Positions 1-8,634 are shown, counted from the first letter of the stretch. The stretch: DNA of 44,960 nucleotides from Candidatus Zhuqueibacterota bacterium (GCA_013202295.1 JABMRT010000138.1:1-44960), one strand, 5' to 3'. Notes: generated by a model from the sequence alone, not told the origin. Made by a program: numbers and translations.

Positions 1-41
1 CTGTAGATGCTGTAGATGCTGTAGATGCTGTAGATGCTGTA
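1..41. repeat. 9-bp tandem repeat, about 4.5 copies
   Basis: Four perfect head-to-tail copies of ctgtagatg followed by a partial copy (ctgta). The array begins at the window edge, so its true length is unknown. The period is a multiple of three, but no gene reading through it can be seen here. The stretch from 42 to 184 holds nothing else recognisable. Confidence 0.9.
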
Positions 42-184
42 AACTGTATATAAGAAGAAAATCTTTAAATGTCAAGAGAAATTTGCAATGCCTACATTTG
101 CTAGTTGAAGAAAGGGCGAGGTTAAACCATGACTTTGTAAACTATCTCGTGGATCTTTATTACGGAATCATCACTCCTCGATTC

Positions 185-784
185 TCAGGAAAAATGTTTC
201 TGAATATATCCTTGCATTAACTCCGAGGCTTCATCCTTACACTGACCGCATACGGTACCCAGCTTCGTGTGTTCTTGAAGTTCGAGCATTGTGCGGACGC
301 CTTCCAACACAACATCCTCAATTTCATGATCGGTCACATTCATGCACTGGCAAATGATCTTCGCTTTGTCTTCGCGCACTTTCTCAGCCATGTCGTTCTT
401 CATGTAATAGTCATTAATCGCCGCACGCAGGGCCTTGTCACCCAGCACGGAACAATGGATTTTGTTCTCCGGCAAACCGCCGAGTTTTTCGGCGATGTCT
501 TTTGGGGATACATTAAACGCCTCTTCCAGCGGCATGCCCTTAACCGCTTCGGAGAGGATGGACGTACTAGCAATCGCGCTCGCGCAGCCGTACGTCCGCC
601 AGCGACAATCCGCAATAATGCCTTTCTCTTTATCCACATGAATTGCGAACATCATCTCATCGCCGCATTTCATGTTGCCCACTTTTCCCTGTCCGTCGAT
701 TTGAAAATCCTCGGCATCGGACAGGATATTTTTGGGATTCATAAAGTGATCTTTAACGATGTCGGAATAAACCCAGTCTGTCAT
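185..784 (-). CDS. nifU: NifU-type Fe-S cluster assembly scaffold (no C-terminal Nfu domain)
   Basis: Scaffold on which [Fe-S] clusters are built before transfer to apoproteins. The N-terminal IscU-like domain (about residues 1-130) carries the three cluster ligands C40, C67 (in YGCASA) and C111 (in HCSVLG). A BFD-like [2Fe-2S] domain follows, with C145-x-C147 and C179-x-x-C182. The protein ends at 199 residues, so the Nfu domain of classical nitrogen-fixation NifU (about 280-310 residues) is absent. It follows nifS by 44 bases on the same strand, so the desulfurase and scaffold are probably made from one transcript. No nitrogenase genes are nearby, so a housekeeping role is more likely than nitrogen fixation. 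Confidence 0.93.
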   Translation of the reverse strand: MTDWVYSDIVKDHFMNPKNILSDAEDFQIDGQGKVGNMKCGDEMMFAIHVDKEKGIIADCRWRTYGCASAIASTSILSEAVKGMPLEEAFNVSPKDIAEKLGGLPENKIHCSVLGDKALRAAINDYYMKNDMAEKVREDKAKIICQCMNVTDHEIEDVVLEGVRTMLELQEHTKLGTVCGQCKDEASELMQGYIQKHFS

Positions 785-828
785 GTTTCAACCTTTCAGA
801 AATCATCCAATGGATGATTAGCTTTATA

Positions 829-2019
829 TTAAATCGTTGCGGGAGTGTACGCTGTGGACATCGCTCGCAACCTTCCAATAATCTCAATCAGTTTGTCCAC
901 TACATAATCCACGTCTTTCTCGGTGTTGTCCCGTCCAAGACTGAAACGGATCGAACCATGGGCCTGCTCAGCGGTAGTGCCCGTGGCGAGGATCACGTGC
1001 GATGGATCGAGTGATCCGGAGGAACAGGCCGAACCGGTTGATACCGCAATGCCCTCCAGATCAAGATAAAGTAGGATGGCCTCGCCCTCGACTCCTTCAA
1101 AGGAGATATTCAAAGTACTGTATAGTGCATCTTCAGGATGACCATTGATATATATATTGGGAATCCGCGATTCAATCCCGCGTTGCAACCGTTTTTTTAG
1201 AGTTTGGAGGCGGATTTCCTCATCCTTCATTTCTAATTTCCGCATCTCAATCGCTTTGCCCAATCCGAGTATGCCGAGCGTATTCTCTGTACCCGCGCGT
1301 CTCCCCTTCTCCTGATGCCCACCGTGAATAAAGGGGCAATAGTGCACACCTTTGCGGACATATAACGCGCCAACACCCTTGGGGCCGTATATTTTATGGG
1401 CGGAAAAGGAGAGAAAATCGACATCCAGGTCCCGAACATTCACAGGAAGTTTGCCCACAGCTTGGACAGCATCCGTATGAAAAAAGGCGCCTACTTCATG
1501 AACCATTTTAGCAATGGTTTTAATATCCTGGATCGTGCCGATCTCATTATTCGCCATCATTACAGAAACCAGCGCAGTGTTTTCGGACAACAGGGATTGA
1601 AGCTGATCCATATCGATTTTGCCAGTTTTATCGACATTCAGGAAATGCACATCCACACCTTTTACACCAAGACATCTCGACGTTTCAAGCACACAGGGAT
1701 GTTCAATTTTTGTGGTGATCACCTCTGCCCTGCCTTCTCGCAGACGGGTACAGCAGGCGGATGGACAGGGGAAAAGATTCAGAACTGTGTTATTGGCTTC
1801 GGATCCAGATCCGACAAACACAATTTCATCCGCTTCGGCATTGATAAATTGAGCGATGGATTCCCGGGCTTCTTCAATCCGGCTCCGTGCTTCCCGGCCA
1901 TACTGATGCATGCTTGACGGATTGCCGAACAGATCCATGGCCTCTGACAGAGTCCTCCGCACTTCGGGATGTAAGGGAGTAGTCGCATTGTGATCCATGT
2001 AAACCATGCGGTCAACCAT
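829..2019 (-). CDS. nifS: cysteine desulfurase (NifS/IscS family)
   Basis: PLP enzyme that takes sulfur from cysteine as a persulfide and passes it to the NifU scaffold encoded next. The PLP lysine is K209 in SFSAHK and the catalytic cysteine is C332 in STGSACSSGS, in a long mobile loop as in NifS/IscS. Length (396 residues) is normal. Oddity: after the PLP-phosphate region (GSGSEANN, near residue 75) there is a short cysteine-rich insertion containing CPSACC (residues 85-90) that usual family members lack. The ATG start has AAGGAG 9 bases upstream. It is first in the nifS-nifU operon, behind a sigma70-type promoter. Confidence 0.94.
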   Translation of the reverse strand: MVDRMVYMDHNATTPLHPEVRRTLSEAMDLFGNPSSMHQYGREARSRIEEARESIAQFINAEADEIVFVGSGSEANNTVLNLFPCPSACCTRLREGRAEVITTKIEHPCVLETSRCLGVKGVDVHFLNVDKTGKIDMDQLQSLLSENTALVSVMMANNEIGTIQDIKTIAKMVHEVGAFFHTDAVQAVGKLPVNVRDLDVDFLSFSAHKIYGPKGVGALYVRKGVHYCPFIHGGHQEKGRRAGTENTLGILGLGKAIEMRKLEMKDEEIRLQTLKKRLQRGIESRIPNIYINGHPEDALYSTLNISFEGVEGEAILLYLDLEGIAVSTGSACSSGSLDPSHVILATGTTAEQAHGSIRFSLGRDNTEKDVDYVVDKLIEIIGRLRAMSTAYTPATI

Positions 2020-2102
2020 GTGTTTTCTCTCCTTTAATGGATGTTCAGGGTAATACGACGAACGGATGTTCCATGTTCCTCAAAACTGTTCAATAACATG
2101 AA

Positions 2103-2131
2103 AATGTAACCTTGAACGATGAAAATGTCAA
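2103..2131 (-). promoter_or_regulatory. sigma70-type promoter of nifS-nifU
   Basis: Read on the minus strand: TTGACA, 17-base spacer, TACATT, about 85 bases before the nifS start. The words ACATTTTCAT occur twice across the promoter as a direct repeat and could also serve as a regulator site. Confidence 0.7.
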
Positions 2132-2176
2132 GCTGGAGTTTGCAACCGGATGCATTTAAGCAATATTCGGTTGGAT

Positions 2177-2213
2177 AAAAAAAGACCTTCCAGGCGTTCA
2201 AACCCGGAAGGTC
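2177..2213 (-). terminator. rho-independent terminator of the exported protein gene
   Basis: Minus-strand hairpin with arms GACCTTCC and GGAAGGTC (plus positions 2206-2213 and 2184-2191), followed by seven T. It lies 24 bases after the stop codon of the upstream gene. Confidence 0.88.
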
Positions 2214-2236
2214 TCCCTGCAATATTTCTCTCAGGA

Positions 2237-3550
2237 TTACTTGTCGCCGAATGTATAGGTCACATCAGCAAACACACCCAAAGTCCCCCATGAACTTCCG
2301 AAAATCATCTGAGGACCACTCACCCAGAAATCGTCGTTGAGGATCAGATCAATCTGCACATTGCCCAGCTCAACACCAATACCGGAGGAGAAAATATAAT
2401 AACCACCCTGGCCAATACCAGATTCAGAATATTCATATGTATCCCCATTGTTATCACCATAGTACCATGGGTATGCAGGATAATCTTGTGAATATTCTTC
2501 TTTGCTGTAAAACCGAATCATACGCATGAGCCCAAAACGTAAATTTAAGAATCCCATGTCACCTTCGACACCCAGATGAAAGCGTGGGCCACCGATCATG
2601 AAATCAGACTCTGAGGCTTCTGCCGAATTTTTGAGGTCGCCATTCGCATCGGGCAGTTTGACATCACCTGAAAAACTGTAAGATTCAAGATCAGCACCCA
2701 GACCATAAACCAACAATGTATTCTTTATGTACTTTGACTCGATTGGGATGTTCTTATGATTGAAAAATGTCACTGTGGCTGAAAGATTGGATCCCGAAAG
2801 TTCAATATCTTCTACATCCACATCGCCATCCATCGTAAATTGACTCGTCTCACTTCCCTTTGAATAATTGAAAGAGGCGAACATATTTTCAAAAAGCAGG
2901 AAGTTAAACGGACGACGATAGACCGCACCCACTCCGAATGAGCTGGCTTTGGCTTCACCTTCATCTGTTTGAGTTGTTGTTCCGCTTGTCGACTCATACG
3001 TTACAGAACCATGCGGTCCATCATAATTCCAGGGATAGCCAACCAGTGCGTCGATCAAACCCGGTCCCTGAATATATCCGGCACCAATAGCAATTTCAGC
3101 ATCGCCCTTATTGAAACCATAGACACCAGTAATAGAGATATCCTTGTATTTGTTCGTTAATGATTCTGATGCATTTCCCGGAGAATCTTCATTGTTATCA
3201 TATTTGGCTTCGATACTGGTTGTGGTGAGTCGCACACCCAACTGAACTGCAGCATCCTCATTCAAGCTCTTGATGATATTGATAAAGTCGTTTCTCTCGT
3301 CCCATCCACCATACAAGCCCCAACGATCGCCTTTATCGCCGACAATCAGCATATAATCGGGGGAACCTGTGTTGACACCTTCAAATTGCACAAATTTAAA
3401 ATTGTTGATGGTCTGTGGAAACAAATACACATTCGCATTGTCATCCGGTAGAATGCCGACATGGAAACCCATGGTGGACACACGACTTTCACCTGCAAAT
3501 GTTAAGGCACTGCATGTAAGAATTAGAAGAATCGCAATTAAATTTCTCAT
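2237..3550 (-). CDS. exported beta-rich protein, probable outer membrane protein
   Basis: No family recognised with confidence. The first about 19 residues form a Sec signal peptide (MRN, hydrophobic ILLILTCSAL, then TFAG before ES). The mature 418 residues are rich in Gly, Tyr, Asp and alternating hydrophobic/polar stretches, for example near the C-terminus IQLDLILND and GVFADVTYTFG. The chain ends in an aromatic-containing strand, as outer-membrane beta-barrels often do. A loop near residue 360 is rich in Tyr, Asp and Asn. A very strong ribosome site (GAGGAGGGG) sits just before the ATG. It stands alone, with its own terminator, so it is probably a single-gene unit. Function unknown. Confidence 0.8.
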   Translation of the reverse strand: MRNLIAILLILTCSALTFAGESRVSTMGFHVGILPDDNANVYLFPQTINNFKFVQFEGVNTGSPDYMLIVGDKGDRWGLYGGWDERNDFINIIKSLNEDAAVQLGVRLTTTSIEAKYDNNEDSPGNASESLTNKYKDISITGVYGFNKGDAEIAIGAGYIQGPGLIDALVGYPWNYDGPHGSVTYESTSGTTTQTDEGEAKASSFGVGAVYRRPFNFLLFENMFASFNYSKGSETSQFTMDGDVDVEDIELSGSNLSATVTFFNHKNIPIESKYIKNTLLVYGLGADLESYSFSGDVKLPDANGDLKNSAEASESDFMIGGPRFHLGVEGDMGFLNLRFGLMRMIRFYSKEEYSQDYPAYPWYYGDNNGDTYEYSESGIGQGGYYIFSSGIGVELGNVQIDLILNDDFWVSGPQMIFGSSWGTLGVFADVTYTFGDK

Positions 3551-3809
3551 TTTCCCCTCCTCATAGAGTGTGGATTGAATTGTTTTATTACATTATGGAC
3601 TCTCTCCAACTATCATTTGATTTGTGATTACACCTCCTCTCGCTATGGATTAATCTTAACATCATCAATTTTCATCTGCCATTTAGCGGACGCACATCAA
3701 CAGCGATTGTTCTTAAAATTGTGTCTTGAATATTGTTAAATTTAATAAATGATTAGCTTGAAACCAAATCCAAAATAGTATTTTAAATATCAATGGCTAG
3801 ATGATTATT

Positions 3810-4778
3810 TTAATTCACAGTTGCGTGTTCGACTAGAGCATTATATACAAGCTCACCAAAAGCAGTCGGTGTACGCCGGTCTGCTTCCGTCAGTCGAGGG
3901 TTGTCCACCCAGGACCAGGCCGTCCAGCCCAATCCCTTCTCATCAAAATATTCGAGGAGCTGCCTGCCCCACTCGAGATCTGCTTCTTCCCCTCCAAATT
4001 CGCCTAAAAAGACAGGATGTGTTTCTGCAAGATTTCCGAAATACTCATGCCACGCCCACGGCTGACCTTTGAAAGGATAAGGGTGGGAAGAGTAAACAAT
4101 GTTGGTATAAAGCAACGGTTCCGCTTCCCAACCCCGCAAATCGTAAGCCCAATCAAGACCGCATACAAAAATCAATGCATCTGGATGCACCTCCTGAATC
4201 GCTTCGACAATCTGACTGGCACGCTGTCGCCACGCATCCCAGCTGGTGTTGTGCGCCTCGTTATGGATATCATAAAGTACACCCGGAAGCTGTGAATATC
4301 GAGCCGCCAGCATCTGCCACATATAAACCGCTTCTAAATTGGGGATATTGGGGATACCCACATCCGTATTCTCCCATTGCAGATCGAGCAGTGCATACGC
4401 GCCCTCATTCGTAACCCATTCAATGACCTGATCGAGATATGGCAGATACGTGGCATTTCGCATGATCCAATCCTGATTAAAAGGAATTCGAACAATCTGG
4501 GCTCTCCAATTCTGACATATGTAAATGATCTCTGTCTGACTCATCCCGTTGCCTGACAAATCATATTCAAGTCCGGATCGGTTCACACCACGGAGTACCA
4601 CATCCTCATCGCTTTCATTCAGGATACGGTTGCCTTCGGTATGCAGCCAGCTCAAGCCACCTTCGCCGGATTTCGGTTCAGCAGGGCTTTTTTTCTGACA
4701 TCCGCCTAGGAGGATAAAAAGTGTGATAGAAATAATGAATAAAACTGATCTGATCAATTTGGAGTCTGAATGATGCAT
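3810..4778 (-). CDS. GH5/cellulase-like glycoside hydrolase, lipoprotein
   Basis: Probable surface or periplasmic glycosidase with a (beta/alpha)8 fold. The signal ends in a lipobox, LLGGC27, so it should be lipid-anchored. Family traits: LRGVNRSG (residues 62-69) at the first strand, RIPFNQDW (97-104), the acid/base E174 in YDIHNEAHN and the nucleophile E260 in FLGEFGGE. The segment SSHPYPF (230-236) matches the usual His/Tyr region between them. At 322 residues it is a single catalytic domain without a carbohydrate-binding module. GGAG lies 5 bases before the ATG. The substrate (cellulose, mannan or another beta-glycan) cannot be told from the sequence. Confidence 0.85.
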   Translation of the reverse strand: MHHSDSKLIRSVLFIISITLFILLGGCQKKSPAEPKSGEGGLSWLHTEGNRILNESDEDVVLRGVNRSGLEYDLSGNGMSQTEIIYICQNWRAQIVRIPFNQDWIMRNATYLPYLDQVIEWVTNEGAYALLDLQWENTDVGIPNIPNLEAVYMWQMLAARYSQLPGVLYDIHNEAHNTSWDAWRQRASQIVEAIQEVHPDALIFVCGLDWAYDLRGWEAEPLLYTNIVYSSHPYPFKGQPWAWHEYFGNLAETHPVFLGEFGGEEADLEWGRQLLEYFDEKGLGWTAWSWVDNPRLTEADRRTPTAFGELVYNALVEHATVN

Positions 4779-4836
4779 ACCTTCTCCAATAAAATGAATA
4801 TCGGGAAAGAGCGTTCCGGCTCAATGTCTTTGATAT

Positions 4837-4866
4837 AATGTATAAAAGCGAATAGATGAATGTCAA
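4837..4866 (-). promoter_or_regulatory. sigma70-type promoter of the GH5-like gene
   Basis: Minus-strand TTGACA at 4866-4861. The -10 is either TATACA after 16 bases or TACATT after 18 bases. It lies about 60-80 bases before the lipoprotein start. Confidence 0.6.
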
Positions 4867-4903
4867 GGATATAAAACGGACATATGGCTTGTGGGACGAC
4901 TTT

Positions 4904-5104
4904 TTACAAAATATGCATGAAGTAGAATATGGACAAGACCAGGGTCAATCCTGTGATAATTACAGAAACATGCGTCATCAATGTGCATGGAAATTCGGAG
5001 GATCGAAACGCCTCGATAAAACTTGATGTTTTATAAATTGAAAAATCCACTGTGATACTGCTTTGCGGGGGAACAGGGACTTTTCTTTCTGATGTGGATT
5101 TCAT
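4904..5104 (-). CDS. small protein with one C-terminal membrane segment
   Basis: A 66-residue reading frame from an ATG with a well-placed GGAG seven bases upstream. The N-terminal two thirds are polar and Ser/Pro-rich. The last about 24 residues (HVSVIITGLTLVLSIFYF) form one hydrophobic helix, so a tail-anchored small membrane protein is plausible. It starts just 15 bases after the T-run of the terminator of the upstream gene, so it would need read-through or an unseen promoter. No family recognised. It may be spurious, but the ribosome site favours it. Confidence 0.42.
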   Translation of the reverse strand: MKSTSERKVPVPPQSSITVDFSIYKTSSFIEAFRSSEFPCTLMTHVSVIITGLTLVLSIFYFMHIL

Positions 5105-5118
5105 TGTGATTCTCCAAT

Positions 5119-5167
5119 AAAAAAACCGGTTCTGAAGCGTTTTCCTCCAAACACATTCAGAGCCGGT
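5119..5167 (-). terminator. rho-independent terminator
   Basis: Twelve-base arms (plus 5125-5136 and 5156-5167, one G-U wobble) followed on the minus strand by seven T. It ends the transcript of the exported protein gene that stops at 5187. Confidence 0.88.
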
Positions 5168-5186
5168 ATTATGGGGTAAAACAGTA

Positions 5187-5861
5187 CTATTGTGCAAGTG
5201 CCATACGAACAGGTTCACTTAAATCAAGAGCGATATAGTCATCCTGAATGGGAGAATTGAGAGAAAATTGTGCCACTTGGACCTCTGCTTCATAAACACT
5301 GATCTCTGCCTCATTCCCAAGATTATTGGTTAATTGATATTCATTGGGATTTCTGGCATTCCAATCAAGATAATGGATATCCACACGACCCTCGGTGTCA
5401 CTACTTTTCACAACCAGATTAAGAGGGGCTTCGTCCCAGTTGCCATAGATTCTAAATCCCTTGGCTGTGGATAATTCCTGTGTTGTGGGCGCCATAACGA
5501 TGGACGCCTCAAATTCGGAATCACTGAAGGATATTTTTACAATGCGAACGCCTTCTTCATGTTCCGGTGCGCTGAGATCATCAGTCGCAACAACTTCGAT
5601 ATCCAATGTTTCAGGAAGCTCAGCAAGAACTTCAACCTCAACCGGAGCAGCTTCCGCAATCATTTCCACATCAGGAAAGCTGGATGCGACAACCATTTTA
5701 GGTTCCTGAACTTCAATGACTGGAGCGATAGACTCGACAACTTCCTGCTGGATTAAAACCGGTGCCTCGATCTCTCCTACAGTCTGATCAATGCGGGTTT
5801 GAATGACGAACATCAATGTTAAAATCAGTACGATTCGGATGATTGTTTTTGTGCGTTTCAT
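5187..5861 (-). CDS. exported or membrane-anchored protein of unknown function
   Basis: The ATG at 5861 is preferred over an upstream in-frame start because GGAGGG stands 8 bases before it; this gives 224 residues. An N-terminal hydrophobic stretch (IIRIVLILTLMFVIQ) after MKRTK is a signal peptide or anchor. Next comes about 80 residues rich in Glu, Val, Pro and Ala with few aromatics, probably a flexible linker. A C-terminal part of about 110 residues looks folded and beta-rich (GFRIYGNWDE, VDIHYLDWNARNP, AQFSLNS). No known domain recognised. A strong terminator follows, so it is probably monocistronic. Confidence 0.75.
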   Translation of the reverse strand: MKRTKTIIRIVLILTLMFVIQTRIDQTVGEIEAPVLIQQEVVESIAPVIEVQEPKMVVASSFPDVEMIAEAAPVEVEVLAELPETLDIEVVATDDLSAPEHEEGVRIVKISFSDSEFEASIVMAPTTQELSTAKGFRIYGNWDEAPLNLVVKSSDTEGRVDIHYLDWNARNPNEYQLTNNLGNEAEISVYEAEVQVAQFSLNSPIQDDYIALDLSEPVRMALAQ

Positions 5862-5914
5862 GATGACTGCCCTCCAGTCTTGAGTTCTTTTATTCTGCAT
5901 TCACCCATATGATA

Positions 5915-5931
5915 AACAACCTTTGTGCCAA
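5915..5931 (-). promoter_or_regulatory. possible sigma54-like -24/-12 element
   Basis: On the minus strand the sequence TTGGCACAAAGGTTGTT lies about 55 bases before the start of the exported protein gene. It matches the sigma54 consensus TTGGCAC-N5-TTGC except that the -12 GC is GT. No obvious sigma70 promoter was seen nearby. Tentative. Confidence 0.25.
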
Positions 5932-6091
5932 AGATTTTGAAGTAAATGTATTGCGGGTCTATATCTTTTATTATTAAAGTCTTATGAGGTTGACAACAAT
6001 GTAGAGCTCAGATGGTAAGTGTCAGTAAAAACATACTAATATTCGATTCAAACTGTATCCAAAAAGAGACGTTTTATTCACATCAATGCAA

Positions 6092-6122
6092 TAAAAAAGC
6101 CGTCCCGCATAAGCGGGATGGC
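6092..6122 (-). terminator. rho-independent terminator of hppA
   Basis: Minus-strand hairpin with 10-base arms (GCCATCCCGC / GCGGGACGGC) and a TTAT loop, then seven T. It lies 30 bases after the hppA stop. Confidence 0.92.
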
Positions 6123-6151
6123 CAGATCAATTCTATGACTGAATCGAAGAA

Positions 6152-8389
6152 TTACAAAAGTGAAAATGCCACAGTCAAGCCAGTCATCACAACCGAAACC
6201 ATGGACATCAGTTTAATCAGAATGTTCAGAGAAGGACCAGATGTATCCTTAAACGGATCGCCAACAGTATCACAAACCACACCTGCTTTATGGGCATCAC
6301 TGCCTTTTCCTCCGTGGTGACCCTTCTCAATATACTTTTTCGCGTTGTCCCACGCCCCACCTGCATTATTTAACATGCATGCCAGAGTGAATCCTGTGGT
6401 TAAGCCACCTACTAGGAGACCTACCACACCGGCTACACCAAGGATAACACCTACTATCACAGGAACAGCAATCGCAAGAATTGAGGGTACAAGCATCTCT
6501 TTCTGCGCACCTGCCGTAGAGATTTCCACACACCTGGCATAATCGGGTTTGGCTTCGCGGGTCATAATCCCCGGAATTTCTTTAAACTGACGGCGTACTT
6601 CATTCACCATCGCACCCGCTGCACGACCCACAGCTTTCATGGTCATGGCGCAGAACACGAAGGCCATCATTGCGCCCAGAAAAATTCCGCCAAGTAATAT
6701 GGGATTAAAGATGGAAAGATTATAATAAGTAATAAAATGGCTAATATCCGCTTCTGCCAAACTGTCTAATCCTGTTTTCGCCAAGAAAGCTTCACTTTGG
6801 GCGGGTAATTTACCCAGCCATAATCTGACTTCTTCAATATAGGCGGCCAACAAAGCCATGGCAGTCAATGCAGCGGAACCAATGGCAAAGCCTTTCCCTG
6901 TCGCAGCAGTGGTATTACCAAGCATGTCCAGCGCATCAGTGCGCTCACGGACTTCCTTAGGCAGATTAGCCATCTCTGCATTACCACCTGCATTATCTGC
7001 GATGGGTCCGAATGCATCTGTCGCCAACGTGATGCCCAATGTCGAAAGCATCCCTACTGCGGCGAATCCGATACCGTATACACCCATTGAAAAATTGGAA
7101 AATCCACCGGCAGAAGCGAATGCTGCTAAAATACCCAATACAATCGTCACAACGGGAATCCATGTAGAGAACATACCGACAGCCATACCATCAATAATAG
7201 CAGTCGCAGGACCCTGTAAAGTCTGCTCGGCAATACCTCTGGTTGGTTTGTATTCATCGGAGGTAAAGTATTCAGCGCCCTGACCGATGATCACACCCGC
7301 TGCCAAACCGGCTACGACTGCACCGAAAATACCCCAGGTCACCCATCCGACCATGGCCATACCGGCCAATGCCACAAGAATGAGCACGGAACTGCCGCCC
7401 GTGCCCAGAAGAAGCGCGTTGAGCAGATTCTTCTGCGTCGCGGATTCTTTGGTGCGCACCATGAAGATGCCGACGATAGATAGAATGATACCAATAGCTG
7501 CGACAAGCATGGGAGCCACAACAGCAGTTACCTGATCAATCCCTGCAGTTAATGGAAGTGCTGCACCCAATGTTGCTGTGGCGAGAATTGATCCGGCATA
7601 GGATTCATACAAATCTGCGCCCATTCCAGCCACGTCGCCTACATTGTCACCCACATTATCAGCAATCGTTGCCGGATTGCGGGGATCGTCTTCAGGAATC
7701 CCGGCCTCAACTTTACCCACAAGATCCGCGCCCACATCTGCGGCCTTGGTGAAAATTCCACCGCCCACACGTGCGAACAACGCCTGGGTGGATGCACCCA
7801 TTCCAAATGTCAACATCGTGGCAGTAATTTCAACCAATTTCTCATGATCAGTCGTTCCAGCTTGAACAAATTTCAACCCGAGGAACGATAAACCGTTTTG
7901 CATGTGTTCGGCGGTATAAACAAGTTTGCTCAGAATAATATACCACAGCGAAATATCAAGCAGAGCAAAACCAACCACAACCAGACCCATGACAGCACCG
8001 CTCCGGAACGCAATTTTAAGACCTTTGTTCAGAGACGAACTGGCACCCTGTGCTGTTCTGGCGGATGCATAGGTCGCGGTTTTCATGCCGAGGAAACCAC
8101 ACAGCGCGGAGAAGAATCCACCGGTGAGAAAGGCAATCGGCACAAAGGGATTCTGTATGCCAAAATAAGCCATCACCGTAAGAAGGACCATCATCACGAC
8201 GAACACAATAAATACGACCTTATACTGGCGCTTTAGATACGCCATGGCACCATCACGCACATGTTGCGCAATCTCAATCATAGTTGCATTGCCTTCGCTT
8301 TCTTTCATTACGGATTTAAAAAATATCCATGCGAAGACCAGAGCGAGGATTGATGCGACTGGAATAATCCAAAACAGAGTCATAATCAT
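6152..8389 (-). CDS. hppA: membrane-bound ion-pumping pyrophosphatase, K+-dependent, Na+-type signature
   Basis: Hydrolyses pyrophosphate in the cytoplasm and uses the energy to pump Na+ and/or H+ across the membrane. The polytopic chain is 745 residues from the ATG at 8389, which has GGAG seven bases upstream. Substrate-site motifs: DVGADLVGKVEAG, the Asp-rich stretch PEDDPRNPATIADNVGDN, and the C-terminal DTVGDPFKDTSGPS. GNTTAATGKG (Ala about 495, Gly about 498) is the K+-dependent type; K+-independent enzymes have Lys and Thr there. The ion-gate glutamate lies in GADLYESY (E about 262), where Na+-pumping enzymes have it, whereas K+-independent H+ pumps have it one helical turn later. Ion choice is inferred from family knowledge only. 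Single-gene unit. Confidence 0.96.
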   Translation of the reverse strand: MIMTLFWIIPVASILALVFAWIFFKSVMKESEGNATMIEIAQHVRDGAMAYLKRQYKVVFIVFVVMMVLLTVMAYFGIQNPFVPIAFLTGGFFSALCGFLGMKTATYASARTAQGASSSLNKGLKIAFRSGAVMGLVVVGFALLDISLWYIILSKLVYTAEHMQNGLSFLGLKFVQAGTTDHEKLVEITATMLTFGMGASTQALFARVGGGIFTKAADVGADLVGKVEAGIPEDDPRNPATIADNVGDNVGDVAGMGADLYESYAGSILATATLGAALPLTAGIDQVTAVVAPMLVAAIGIILSIVGIFMVRTKESATQKNLLNALLLGTGGSSVLILVALAGMAMVGWVTWGIFGAVVAGLAAGVIIGQGAEYFTSDEYKPTRGIAEQTLQGPATAIIDGMAVGMFSTWIPVVTIVLGILAAFASAGGFSNFSMGVYGIGFAAVGMLSTLGITLATDAFGPIADNAGGNAEMANLPKEVRERTDALDMLGNTTAATGKGFAIGSAALTAMALLAAYIEEVRLWLGKLPAQSEAFLAKTGLDSLAEADISHFITYYNLSIFNPILLGGIFLGAMMAFVFCAMTMKAVGRAAGAMVNEVRRQFKEIPGIMTREAKPDYARCVEISTAGAQKEMLVPSILAIAVPVIVGVILGVAGVVGLLVGGLTTGFTLACMLNNAGGAWDNAKKYIEKGHHGGKGSDAHKAGVVCDTVGDPFKDTSGPSLNILIKLMSMVSVVMTGLTVAFSLL

Positions 8390-8438
8390 AAGTTTTCTCC
8401 AATGTTTAAATATAATAAATGTTCTAAAATCAGTAAAT

Positions 8439-8468
8439 AATATACGGATTTCAGCGTTGTAAAAGCAA
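8439..8468 (-). promoter_or_regulatory. candidate promoter of hppA
   Basis: Minus-strand TTGCTT, 18-base spacer, TATATT, about 50 bases before the hppA start. Confidence 0.5.
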
Positions 8469-8570
8469 ACCCTTTTTGGTTCTTTCAACCTTTTAACAAT
8501 TCGAATATTCAAGCAATAAATTTAGTTTTGTAGGGTTATTGATGTATAATATAAACATGTGGGTATTGAC

Positions 8571-8594
8571 AAAAAAAGGAGTCATCAGACTCCT
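8571..8594 (-). terminator. terminator at the end of the trp operon
   Basis: Minus-strand AGGAGTC-TGAT-GACTCCT hairpin followed by seven T, 40 bases after the trpG stop. Confidence 0.88.
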
Positions 8595-8634
8595 CATTTT
8601 TATTGTTCATCCTCATATGCATGATTCGACTTCT

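Noticed and set aside
1-41. CRISPR array
   Set aside because: The repeats are contiguous 9-mers without spacers and no cas genes are present.
269-817. 182-residue plus-strand frame opposite nifU
   Set aside because: It is the antisense shadow of a gene with full family motifs and has no recognisable protein character.
185-2019. Nitrogen-fixation cluster
   Set aside because: Only nifU- and nifS-type genes are present, and the NifU lacks the Nfu domain; no nitrogenase structural genes are nearby.
3551-3809. 25-codon minus-strand frame upstream of the exported protein gene
   Set aside because: It has no ribosome site and no recognisable character in AT-rich leader sequence.
8389-8512. 41-residue N-terminal extension of the membrane pyrophosphatase
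   Set aside because: The extension is charged, unlike the family N-terminus, and covers the predicted promoter; GGAG precedes the inner ATG.
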